Below are positions 1-6,939 of a stretch of DNA of 20,135 nucleotides, in pieces (position 1 is the stretch's first letter; every line of letters starts with the position of its first letter). A program made the position numbers and the translations under genes. The DNA lies in contig JAEUJT010000134.1 of the NCBI GenBank assembly GCA_016793525.1, positions 1 through 20,135 of the forward strand. Direction: 5' to 3'. Source of the DNA: Archangium sp. Lineage in GTDB: Bacteria; Myxococcota; Myxococcia; Myxococcales; Myxococcaceae. Below the pieces are notes generated by a model, which did no database searches, was not told the origin of the DNA, and worked only from the letters and a program-made list of their open reading frames with translations.

Positions 1-2112
1 GAAGAGCTGCCCGCCCGCTTCGTGGTCCCCGCGCTCGATGACATCGAGCGGGTGTTCAAAGAGCGTTGCGCCGCCGCTGGCATCACGCACGGCACCATTC
101 GCCGTTTCGGCACGCCGCGTCGCTTGGCGCTCCTCGTAGACGGGTTGGTCGAGAAGACGGCCGACGCCGTGAAAGACGTGCAAGGCCCGTCTGTCCGCGC
201 GGCCTTCGAAGCCGACGGCACGACGCCGAAGACGCCGGCCATCAAGTTCGCCGAAAGCGTGAAGCAGCCGGTGAGCGCGCTCAAGCGGGTGACCACGCCC
301 AAGGGCGAATACCTCGTCGCCACTGTGGAGGAAAAAGGCCGTCGCACGTTCGATCTGCTCTCCGAAGTGCTGAACGCGTGCGTGCGCGGCATCGGCTTCG
401 CCAAGTCGATGCGCTGGGGCGACGTGGAGCAGTCGTTCGGCCGCCCCCTTCAGTGGATCGTCGCGCTCTTCGGAGGCGAAGTCGTGCCGGTGACGTACTC
501 CGACGTGAAGAGCGGCCGCGCCACGCGTGGGCACCGCTTCCTCGCGCCCGCGTCCATCACCCTCGAGAAGCCGAGCGACTACGAGGCCGTGCTGGAAAAG
601 GCCAACGTCGTGGCGAGCGTCGAGAAGCGCCGAGCGATGATGCTCGAGCGCATCGCGGCAGCGGCGAAGAAGGCCGGTGGCGAGGTGCTGCCTGACGAGG
701 CGTTGGTGGAGCAGGTGGTGAATCTGGTCGAGCTCCCGTGCCCGGTCGTCGGCACGTTCGAGGCCCGCCACCTCGACCTGCCTCCCGAGGTGTTGATTCA
801 AGAGATGAAGAGCCACCAGCGCTACTTCTCGCTCGTCGACGCGAAGGGCGCGCTGCTGCCCAAGTTCATCGCCGTGTCGAACACGCCGGTGAAAGACGAG
901 GCGCTCTCCATTCGCGGGTACGAGCGGGTGCTGCGCTCGCGGCTCAGCGATGGCCGGTTCTTCTTCGATGAAGACCGGCGCACGTCGCTCGAATCGAAGC
1001 TGCCCAAGCTCCAGCGCCGCGCGTGGATCGAAGGCCTCGGCAACATGACCGAGAAAAGCGACCGCATTCAGTGGCTCGCAACCAAGCTCGCCGAGCGAGT
1101 GGGGAAGCCCGAGCTGAAGGCCACCGTCGGGCGCGCCGCGGCATTGTGCAAGGCCGACCTGAACACGGGCATGGTGGGGGAGTTCCCCGAGCTCCAGGGC
1201 GTGATGGGCCGCGAATACGCGCTCCACGACAAGGAACCGAAAGACGTGGCGGTCGCGATTTTCGAGCACTACCTGCCGCGAAGTGCGGGCGACGGGCTGC
1301 CCAGCGGAGATGCTGGCGCGCTCATCGGCCTCGCCGATCGTCTCGACTCGCTCGCGGGTTTGTTCGCCCTGGGCAAGAAGCCGACCGGCGCGAAAGACGA
1401 CTTCGCCCTCCGCCGCGCGGCGCTCACCTTCGTGCGCATCGTGGTGGCCAAGGGCTATCGGTTCAACCTCGAGCTCGCCATTCAAGACGCGCTCTTCCAG
1501 AACGCTGGCACGCTGCCCGGCTCGAAGACGCTGGCGCAGATGACCGCCGGCGTGAAACAGAAGACGAACGAGCCGATCTCCGCCCAGCTGCTCGAGTTCT
1601 TCCGCGGCCGGTTGGAGTCGACGTGGCGAGAGAGCCACCGGGCCGACGTGGTCGACGCGGTGCTGTCTGCGAAGAATGGGTTCAATGATCTCGTGGGCGC
1701 GCACAAGCGGCTCGACGCGCTCTCGGCGTACGTCGCCAAGAGCGACTTCGCGGCGCTGGCGGCCACGTTCAAGCGGGTGGCGAACATCGTCGAGAAGCAG
1801 GCCAAAGACATCGAGAAGGCGCCGGTCGACGCGTCGAAGTTGACCGACGCGGCCGAAAAGGCGCTCCACACCCAGGTCTCGGCGGTGCGCGACGCGGTGC
1901 ACGCCGCGATCAAGGCCGACGACTTCGCCGGCGCGCTGGCCAAAGTCGTGCCGCTCAAGGCCCCGGTCGACGCGTTCTTCGATCAGGTGATGGTGATGCA
2001 CGACGAGCCGGCAATCAAAGCGAACCGGGTGCGTCTGTTGATGGACATCGCGTCCCTCTTCGGCGAGGTGGCCGACTTCTCGAAGATCCAGACCGAAGCG
2101 AAGGCGGCGTGA
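1..2112 (+). CDS. glyS: Glycine--tRNA ligase beta subunit, 5' end outside the window
   Basis: Beta chain of the bacterial alpha2beta2 glycyl-tRNA synthetase, which charges tRNA-Gly in the cytoplasm; the alpha chain (GlyQ) holds the aminoacylation site and the beta chain contributes to tRNA recognition. The frame is open from base 1 and reads E-E-L-P-A-R-F, which matches the conserved GTEELPA segment at the very N-terminus of GlyS. So only about ten residues lie upstream of the window, and the GTG at 22 is an internal codon, not the start. The 703 residues present fit the usual ~690-710. The body carries family-typical stretches such as SMRWGD, GHRFL, SHQRYF and RSRLSDGRFFFDED, and the C-terminal part (roughly the last 120 residues) is the helical DALR-type anticodon-binding region. 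glyQ is expected just upstream. The 3' end abuts the next gene with a 5-base gap or a 4-base overlap. Confidence 0.95.
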   Translation, partial: EELPARFVVPALDDIERVFKERCAAAGITHGTIRRFGTPRRLALLVDGLVEKTADAVKDVQGPSVRAAFEADGTTPKTPAIKFAESVKQPVSALKRVTTPKGEYLVATVEEKGRRTFDLLSEVLNACVRGIGFAKSMRWGDVEQSFGRPLQWIVALFGGEVVPVTYSDVKSGRATRGHRFLAPASITLEKPSDYEAVLEKANVVASVEKRRAMMLERIAAAAKKAGGEVLPDEALVEQVVNLVELPCPVVGTFEARHLDLPPEVLIQEMKSHQRYFSLVDAKGALLPKFIAVSNTPVKDEALSIRGYERVLRSRLSDGRFFFDEDRRTSLESKLPKLQRRAWIEGLGNMTEKSDRIQWLATKLAERVGKPELKATVGRAAALCKADLNTGMVGEFPELQGVMGREYALHDKEPKDVAVAIFEHYLPRSAGDGLPSGDAGALIGLADRLDSLAGLFALGKKPTGAKDDFALRRAALTFVRIVVAKGYRFNLELAIQDALFQNAGTLPGSKTLAQMTAGVKQKTNEPISAQLLEFFRGRLESTWRESHRADVVDAVLSAKNGFNDLVGAHKRLDALSAYVAKSDFAALAATFKRVANIVEKQAKDIEKAPVDASKLTDAAEKALHTQVSAVRDAVHAAIKADDFAGALAKVVPLKAPVDAFFDQVMVMHDEPAIKANRVRLLMDIASLFGEVADFSKIQTEAKAA

Positions 2113-2117
2113 CCGGA

Positions 2118-3602
2118 ATGACGCGGTACGTGGCAGCAGGTGTGGTGGTGCTGACGCTCGTGGTGGCGGCGGGGTGCCCGTCGAATTCGCAGCTCAGTCG
2201 GCCTCCGCCAGTGCAGCAGTTCTATTTCCCCACCGGCATCGTGCACGTGGCCAGCAGCGCGTCGAGCGACGGCTGGCTCTTCGTGGCCAACGCCAACTTC
2301 GACAAGCGCTTCGTCGGAGGCTCAGTCACCACCGTCGACCTCTCCCGCGTCGGGCTGCCCACGTTCGGCCAGCCCGTGGTGGGGGCGCCTCCGCAGCTCA
2401 CGGCGCTGGGCATCGACGACGCCGGCGTGGCGTTGATCTCGAGCTTCTCGGGCGAGATGACCGCGCTCGCGCTCGACGATCGCCGGGTGCGCCTCTTCAT
2501 CCCCTCCCGCAGCGAAGGCATGAAGTTCCACGCCCTCGACGCGACGCTGCCCGCGACCTCGGGTGCGCCGGTGGTGCTCAGCTGCTCCACGCCATCGGGA
2601 GATGGGCCAAACGATTGCGCCACCAACGCGCCGTCGCTTTCCCCGAGGGCCACCGAATACAGCACCACCGGGCTGCCGCGCGCCCCGGGGCCCTTCGGCG
2701 TCGGCGTGGGCGTGCACGCGTGCGACGCGCTGAGGGCGTGTTCCGTCGGGCGCTGCGAGCAGGGGCGCTGCGTGCAAGACGGAGCGGGCGGAGTCGAGCC
2801 CGTCGCCGACGTGTTCGTCACCCACATCACCCAGGCCGACTCGCCCACCGGCAGCACGCTCAACACCCGCGGCTACCTGGTGAAGCTCGACGCGACCCAG
2901 CCCACGGTGACCGACAGCGCTTTCATCGACATCGGGCCCGGCGCCAGCAGCAGCGTCGTGGTGGGGCGCCGCTTCGCGTTTGTCACCGGTCGTTTCATCA
3001 GCACCGCCACCAACTTGTTGCGCATCGTCGATACGGCGTCGCTGGCCACGTCGACGCCTCGCGTGTTGACGCCCACGCTGCCGCCGTTCACCGAGGCGCG
3101 CGGCCTGGCGCTGTCGAGCGACGAGCGGAGGCTCTACATGGCCATGCGCGGCCCCGACGCGCTGCTGGTCGCGGTCATCGATGATCCCGAGGCGCCGCAG
3201 CCGGTGCTCCAGCCGCTCTGCCGTGGCGAAGAGTGCGGCATCACCCTGCCCAGTAGCCCCAACTCGGTGCAGGCCATTTCCCGCCCGGGCGCGCGCGATC
3301 TGGTGCTGGTGACCTGCAGCGGCAACGGCGGCTCGCTCGCGTTCTACGACGACCAGACGGGTACCTTGGCCACCGAGATCATCGGCGTCGGTCTCACCCC
3401 CTTCGGTATCGCGGTCGATAGGCGCGGCGCCGGCGCGCGGGTCTACGTCAGCAACTTCGACGACGGCCGCATCGCGGTCATCGACGTGCCCGATCTCGCG
3501 GCTCCCTCGGGTGCGCGGCTGGTGGCGCACCTCGGCGACCAGCAGCTGTGCCTCACCCAGGGCCTGCGCAACCCGCAGCTGTGCGACGGAGGCGTGCGAT
3601 GA
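2118..3602 (+). CDS. Putative beta-propeller-like lipoprotein
   Basis: No specific family recognised. The N-terminus is a lipoprotein signal: Thr-Arg, a hydrophobic run, then a lipobox ending V-A-A-G-C (Cys20 from ATG 2118), so the mature protein is probably a lipid-anchored envelope protein. The body has repeated blade-like strands of the YncE/NHL type, for example DGWLFVANANFD, RGLALSSDERRLYMAM and FGIAVDRRGAGARVYVSNFD, suggesting a beta-propeller; the function is unknown. A cluster of four cysteines at 2721-2771 lacks CxxCH and so is not a haem site. The start is uncertain: GTG 2109 would overlap the glyS stop as GTGA and has AAGG 4 bases upstream, while ATG 2118 adds only a 5-base gap; both leave the lipobox intact. 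It is probably co-transcribed with glyS and with the next lipoprotein, whose ATG overlaps this stop. Confidence 0.75.
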   Translation: MTRYVAAGVVVLTLVVAAGCPSNSQLSRPPPVQQFYFPTGIVHVASSASSDGWLFVANANFDKRFVGGSVTTVDLSRVGLPTFGQPVVGAPPQLTALGIDDAGVALISSFSGEMTALALDDRRVRLFIPSRSEGMKFHALDATLPATSGAPVVLSCSTPSGDGPNDCATNAPSLSPRATEYSTTGLPRAPGPFGVGVGVHACDALRACSVGRCEQGRCVQDGAGGVEPVADVFVTHITQADSPTGSTLNTRGYLVKLDATQPTVTDSAFIDIGPGASSSVVVGRRFAFVTGRFISTATNLLRIVDTASLATSTPRVLTPTLPPFTEARGLALSSDERRLYMAMRGPDALLVAVIDDPEAPQPVLQPLCRGEECGITLPSSPNSVQAISRPGARDLVLVTCSGNGGSLAFYDDQTGTLATEIIGVGLTPFGIAVDRRGAGARVYVSNFDDGRIAVIDVPDLAAPSGARLVAHLGDQQLCLTQGLRNPQLCDGGVR

Positions 3603-5572
3603 CCCGCGCCGCTTTCGGGCTGGAAACACGGCCCTTCGTGCTCCTGGCGCTGGTCCTTCTCGCAGGGTGCTCGTCGGCGACGGGCTCAACCGCTGGTCGC
3701 GTGTCGGGGCCCCATGACATCGCGCTCACCGACGACTACCTGTTCATCACCTCGGCCGACTCGAACGAGCTGCGGGTGCTGCGCCTGACGGTGCCGGGCT
3801 CGTCGTTTCGCGGCTTCGTGCGCGCTCCGAACCCGCTCGAGCCGCTCTCCATTCCCACCATCGACCGGCCGACGCAGCTGGCGCAGGACGAGCGCTGGGT
3901 CGACGGCAGAGCAGGGCAGGGGAGCTACGTCTTCGCCAGCCGCCCGGGGAGCGCCGAGATCTCCGTGGTCGGCACCACCCCCGAGTCGTTCCGTGAGGTG
4001 CGCCGGTTGGTTTTGCCCTCGCCGGTGACGGCGACCGCCGCGGTGCAGGTGAACGGCGACGGCCGCAGCCGGCTCTACGCCGCGGTGCTCGACGGGGCGC
4101 GAGCGGTGTTGTTCGCGGCTGATCTCCCCACCTCGGCCGCCGAGCTCCATGCCTTCGACGTACAAGCCGCGCTGCGGGTGCTGACGCCCTTCGACGGCGA
4201 GTCGATCGTCACCATGCTCATCGTCCCCGCCTTGGCCGGTCGCACCGTTGACGGCCGCCCCTTCTGCGACGACGCCGCGCAGCCATGCCTGGTCCTTGCC
4301 ACGCGCCGCCTCGGAGGTGGCTCGGGCCGCACGGTGATGCTCGAGCCATCGACGCTCCGCGCGGTGCCGTTGGCGTTCCCCGGCCCGGTGCGCGTGCTGG
4401 CGACGCATGGCCAGTCGGTGGCGCTCGACGCGAACGGAGAGAACCAACTCGTGCTCCGCGCCGGGCAGCGGGTGGTGGCGGTGCTCGACGAAGAGGCCTG
4501 CGGCGGCCCGGGCTGTACCGGCGTGGTGGCGGTGGAGACCGTGTCGGCTCAGAGCGCCGAAGGGTTCGCTCCGCTCGTCGACACCGAGGGCCGACCGGTG
4601 CCTCCGTTGACGTTCGGCGGAGCGCCGCCGGTCGGCATCACGATCGGCGTCAACCGCTCGATGCGCAGCGAAGACGGTGGCGCCACGCTCTACCTGCCTT
4701 CGACCGTCGACGGCACGACGCTCGCTCGCCCTGTTTCCGCGCTGGGCGTGGCCACGGTGGCCGACGGCACGGTGACGTTCTTCGACGCCACGACGATGAA
4801 GCAGCTCGACGCGGCCGACTCCCTCCCACGGGTCGAAAACGTGCGCTTCGAGCTCGACGGCGGAGCGCTGCCGCTCGTCTCCGGCCCCTTGATCGACGCC
4901 TCGGTCCGCATCGCCGACGGGGTGTGGTCGAGCGAGACCATCGCGGTCGAGTGGCGGGGCGCGCTGACCGATGGCCCGGTTCAGGTCAGCTCGTCGACCA
5001 CCACCTTCGCGGTACCCGAGTCGGTGGCCGCGCGCGTGGCTCCAGGTGACGTGGCGCGCTTCGAGGCCTGCGGCGACGCCTCCGTCACCGCCGTCGCGAC
5101 CGGGAGCATCACCGTCGACGCGCTTCCCCCCGGCTGTACGCCGACCGCCTTCGCCATTGCGGCAGGGGGCGCGGCACCGATGGTGGTTCGCCGCAGCACC
5201 ACGCCGACCTACCTGGGCCGCGCCAGCAGCGGAGGCCGCTTTCGGTGGAACCCGCCCGGCGCGGTGGCCTCGGCGCCAGCGCTCGAGCTGTATTTCGGCA
5301 CAGAGACCGACATCGCCCCACCTCAGGCCGGGGCCCGGTGGCTGTTCGACGTGATCGACGACGCCTCGCCATTTGCGCTCTCGCTCGACTTGACGCAGAC
5401 CAGTTGCGGAGCGGTGAGCGTGCGGCAGCTTCCCGGGAGGCCGCTGCTCGATGAGCTGCGAGGGCGGTTGTTCATCGCGTACCCATCGGTGAATGGCGTC
5501 GCTGATCTCAACCCGGCCATCGCGTTTCGTGGCTCGATCGACGCGAATTCGGGCGTCACGTGCTACCGGTAG
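3599..5572 (+). CDS. Putative large lipoprotein of unknown function
   Basis: 657-residue protein of no recognised family. I place the start at ATG 3599, which forms an ATGA overlap with the preceding stop and immediately precedes a good signal: an Arg-containing n-region, the hydrophobic run FVLLALVLLAG, then Cys24 (lipobox L-A-G-C). The same frame is open further upstream to 3548, but that extension is Pro/Arg-rich and would bury the signal peptide, so I reject it. The N-terminal half has propeller-like strands (HDIALTDDYLFITSADSNEL, GSYVFASRPGSAEISVV), resembling its upstream neighbour. The second half is rich in beta-strand, Thr, Ser and Gly. Eight or so scattered Cys could form disulfides in the envelope. 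The tandem arrangement suggests that the two lipoproteins work together, perhaps at the outer membrane; the ligand or partner is unknown. Confidence 0.75.
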   Translation: MTRAAFGLETRPFVLLALVLLAGCSSATGSTAGRVSGPHDIALTDDYLFITSADSNELRVLRLTVPGSSFRGFVRAPNPLEPLSIPTIDRPTQLAQDERWVDGRAGQGSYVFASRPGSAEISVVGTTPESFREVRRLVLPSPVTATAAVQVNGDGRSRLYAAVLDGARAVLFAADLPTSAAELHAFDVQAALRVLTPFDGESIVTMLIVPALAGRTVDGRPFCDDAAQPCLVLATRRLGGGSGRTVMLEPSTLRAVPLAFPGPVRVLATHGQSVALDANGENQLVLRAGQRVVAVLDEEACGGPGCTGVVAVETVSAQSAEGFAPLVDTEGRPVPPLTFGGAPPVGITIGVNRSMRSEDGGATLYLPSTVDGTTLARPVSALGVATVADGTVTFFDATTMKQLDAADSLPRVENVRFELDGGALPLVSGPLIDASVRIADGVWSSETIAVEWRGALTDGPVQVSSSTTTFAVPESVAARVAPGDVARFEACGDASVTAVATGSITVDALPPGCTPTAFAIAAGGAAPMVVRRSTTPTYLGRASSGGRFRWNPPGAVASAPALELYFGTETDIAPPQAGARWLFDVIDDASPFALSLDLTQTSCGAVSVRQLPGRPLLDELRGRLFIAYPSVNGVADLNPAIAFRGSIDANSGVTCYR

Positions 5573-5573
5573 T

Positions 5574-5602
5574 TTGGTGACTCGCCCAAATGGGGATATC
5601 TT
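5574..5602 (+). promoter_or_regulatory. Candidate sigma70-like promoter with internal dyad
   Basis: TTGGTG (5574-5579), 17-base spacer, TATCTT (5597-5602), in the 63-base gap before the first FHA gene. The match is only moderate (3/6 and 4/6 to consensus), but the spacing is ideal and this is the only sizeable gap in front of the FHA/Tad-like cluster. The spacer contains the short dyad CCCA-AA-TGGG (5585-5594), which could be an operator. Weak evidence; sigma factors of GC-rich bacteria often use diverged elements. Confidence 0.3.
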
Positions 5603-5608
5603 CTGGCG

Positions 5609-5626
5609 AAACCCGTCACAGGGTTT
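5609..5626 (+). other. Short hairpin AAACCC-N6-GGGTTT
   Basis: Perfect 6-bp inverted repeat with a 6-base loop, 10 bases before the ATG of the first FHA gene. It lies about where transcripts from the candidate promoter at 5574-5602 would begin, and it is also the only hairpin after the lipoprotein stop. It could therefore be a weak terminator for the glyS-lipoprotein unit or a 5'-leader structure. There is no following T-run of note. Confidence 0.3.
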
Positions 5627-5635
5627 ATTCACGCC

Positions 5636-6397
5636 ATGATGGATCCAAGTACCCGGCCGCCGCGTAAGGTCGCCATCGCCGACCACATTTGGCAGACGTT
5701 CGAGGAGATGGCCTCGCAGATGGGGTCTGACCGCGACGCGCTGATCAACCAGGCGATGTTCATGTTTGCGCGGTTGAACGGCTTTCTCGATTCAGCCAAC
5801 GGAGCCGCCCCGGCAGCGACCGCGCCGTCTCCGCGCGCCGGGGCCGCGACCAAGTCGCCCGGCTCGCCTCCGCAGCTCAAGCCCGTCGCCTCGGCGCCGC
5901 GCCCAGCCGACCCACCCGTCTCGATGGACGAAGATCCAGTCCGTCGGCAGGTGCAAGAGCGCGTGCTCGAGACCGCCGCAGAGCTCGAACGCCTGATCAA
6001 GTCGAAGAACCAGAACGGCGGTGCCGCTCCGCCCGACGCCTCGATGGACAGCGGGGGCGACGACAGCGGCGGCATGAGTGTCGATCTCGAAGTGAGCGGC
6101 TCGTCGTCGAACGGCGCGCCCGCGCTCTACATGATGATTGAGGGCGGCGAGCTCGATCGCATCGGCAAAGATCGCTTCGTCATCGGCCGCGGCAAGCACT
6201 GCGACTTCGTCATCAACTCCGGCAAGGTGTCGCGAGAGCACGCGGTCATCGCGCGCGATGGCCCCGAATACTTCATCGAAGATCTCGGCTCGTCGAACGG
6301 CACCTGGTTCAACAAGCAGCGCATCAAGCGCCGCAAGATCGACGACGGCGACGAGTACTTCATCTGCAGCGAGAAGGTGAAGTTCGTCTACCGCTGA
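5636..6397 (+). CDS. RHH-like/FHA domain protein
   Basis: 253 residues. The C-terminal ~95 residues form a clear FHA domain, a phosphothreonine-peptide reader, with the expected conserved sites: Gly184-Arg185 after the first strands, Ser199-Arg-Glu-His202, and the loop G-S-S-N-G-T (218-223). The N-terminal ~55 residues (a KVAI strand, a Trp/Phe/Met helix, a G-S-D-R-D turn, then LINQAMFMFARLNGF) have the strand-helix-turn-helix spacing of a ribbon-helix-helix DNA-binding or dimerisation unit. Between them is a ~100-residue Ala/Pro/Ser-rich linker with a short charged helix. No signal peptide or membrane segment, so cytoplasmic. ATG 5636 is followed at once by a second ATG (5639); no strong Shine-Dalgarno. 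It heads the cluster with prepilin peptidase, secretin and ATPase genes, so a regulatory or assembly role for that apparatus is inferred. The FHA call is firm; the RHH call is by eye only. Confidence 0.85.
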   Translation: MMDPSTRPPRKVAIADHIWQTFEEMASQMGSDRDALINQAMFMFARLNGFLDSANGAAPAATAPSPRAGAATKSPGSPPQLKPVASAPRPADPPVSMDEDPVRRQVQERVLETAAELERLIKSKNQNGGAAPPDASMDSGGDDSGGMSVDLEVSGSSSNGAPALYMMIEGGELDRIGKDRFVIGRGKHCDFVINSGKVSREHAVIARDGPEYFIEDLGSSNGTWFNKQRIKRRKIDDGDEYFICSEKVKFVYR

Positions 6398-6400
6398 GCC

Positions 6401-6445
6401 GTGCCTGGCAACATCGTGACTGGCAACCCCGTGACTGGCAACACC
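6401..6445 (+). repeat. Three tandem 15-base repeats at the start of the prepilin peptidase gene
   Basis: Three direct copies of GTGNCTGGCAACNNC (6401-6415, 6416-6430, 6431-6445), followed at 6446 by a fourth GTG that breaks the pattern. The unit is a multiple of three, so each copy encodes x-x-G-N-x and each begins with a possible GTG start codon. Confidence 0.8.
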
Positions 6446-6928
6446 GTGTCCGGAGTGCTTCTCGATGTCGTGCTGGCCGCGGCGGTGCTCGCCAGCGCGT
6501 GGAGCGACCTCTCGCGTGAGCGCATCATCGGGTGGATCCCCGCTGGGGCGATCGTCGGGTCGCTCGCCCTCCGGCTGGTCGTCGACGGCGTTGGAGACCC
6601 GTGGACCGGAGCGCTGTCTGGCCTGTTGGGTGGCGCCACCACCGGCGCGTTGTTCGCCGGCTTTGCGCTCTGGGGCCGGCGCTTGGGGTGGGACGACGTC
6701 GCGCTGTTGATCGCCGTTGGGTCGAACCGCGGCTTCCCCGCCTGCCTCGATGCCTCGATGCGCATCGCGTTGGTCGGCGCGGCAGGGGCGGTGGTGTTCG
6801 CGCTGTCGCGAGGCCGGGTCTCTGATACCCTGCGAGCCGTCTTTCGACGGAGTGGTGATGCGGTGACGATGCCGTATTCGCTGGCCGTCGTGCTGGGCAG
6901 CAGCTGGGCCTGGTTGAGCGCTGCGTGA
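6401..6928 (+). CDS. A24-type prepilin peptidase, TadV/CpaA-like
   Basis: 175-residue, strongly hydrophobic integral membrane protein with about five or six predicted transmembrane stretches. It has the two aspartates of the GxGD aspartic peptidase family that cleaves prepilin leaders at the inner membrane: Asp36 in S-D-L-S-R-E-R-I, after the first helix, and Asp99 in G-W-D-D-V-A-L-L, which aligns with the canonical GxGDVKLL. The Gly before the second Asp and the Lys after Val are both replaced. The size suits the short TadV/CpaA class without the methyltransferase domain of PilD. The start is uncertain: GTG at 6401, 6416, 6431 or 6446 are all in frame because of a 15-base tandem repeat; 6446 would begin directly at the first membrane helix. 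It lies 3 bases after the RHH-FHA gene and runs into the secretin leader, indicating an operon. Confidence 0.75.
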   Translation: MPGNIVTGNPVTGNTVSGVLLDVVLAAAVLASAWSDLSRERIIGWIPAGAIVGSLALRLVVDGVGDPWTGALSGLLGGATTGALFAGFALWGRRLGWDDVALLIAVGSNRGFPACLDASMRIALVGAAGAVVFALSRGRVSDTLRAVFRRSGDAVTMPYSLAVVLGSSWAWLSAA

Positions 6929-6934
6929 GGAGAG
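6928..6934 (+). promoter_or_regulatory. Ribosome binding site deciding the secretin start
   Basis: AGGAGAG, 5 bases before ATG 6940 and overlapping the stop of the prepilin peptidase gene. This is one of the few good Shine-Dalgarno sites in the window. It favours ATG 6940 over GTG 6925 (upstream of the site) and GTG 6937 (too close). Confidence 0.7.
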
Positions 6935-6939
6935 CCGTG

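Noticed and set aside
3548..3598. Upstream start for lipoprotein 2
   Set aside because: It adds 17 Pro/Arg-rich residues before the signal peptide and overlaps the previous gene by 55 bases; ATG 3599 gives an ATGA overlap and a normal signal peptide.
3686..5686. 666-codon minus-strand frame opposite lipoprotein 2
   Set aside because: Composition is Arg/His/Gly-rich without domains; the + frame has a signal peptide with lipobox and an overlapping start.
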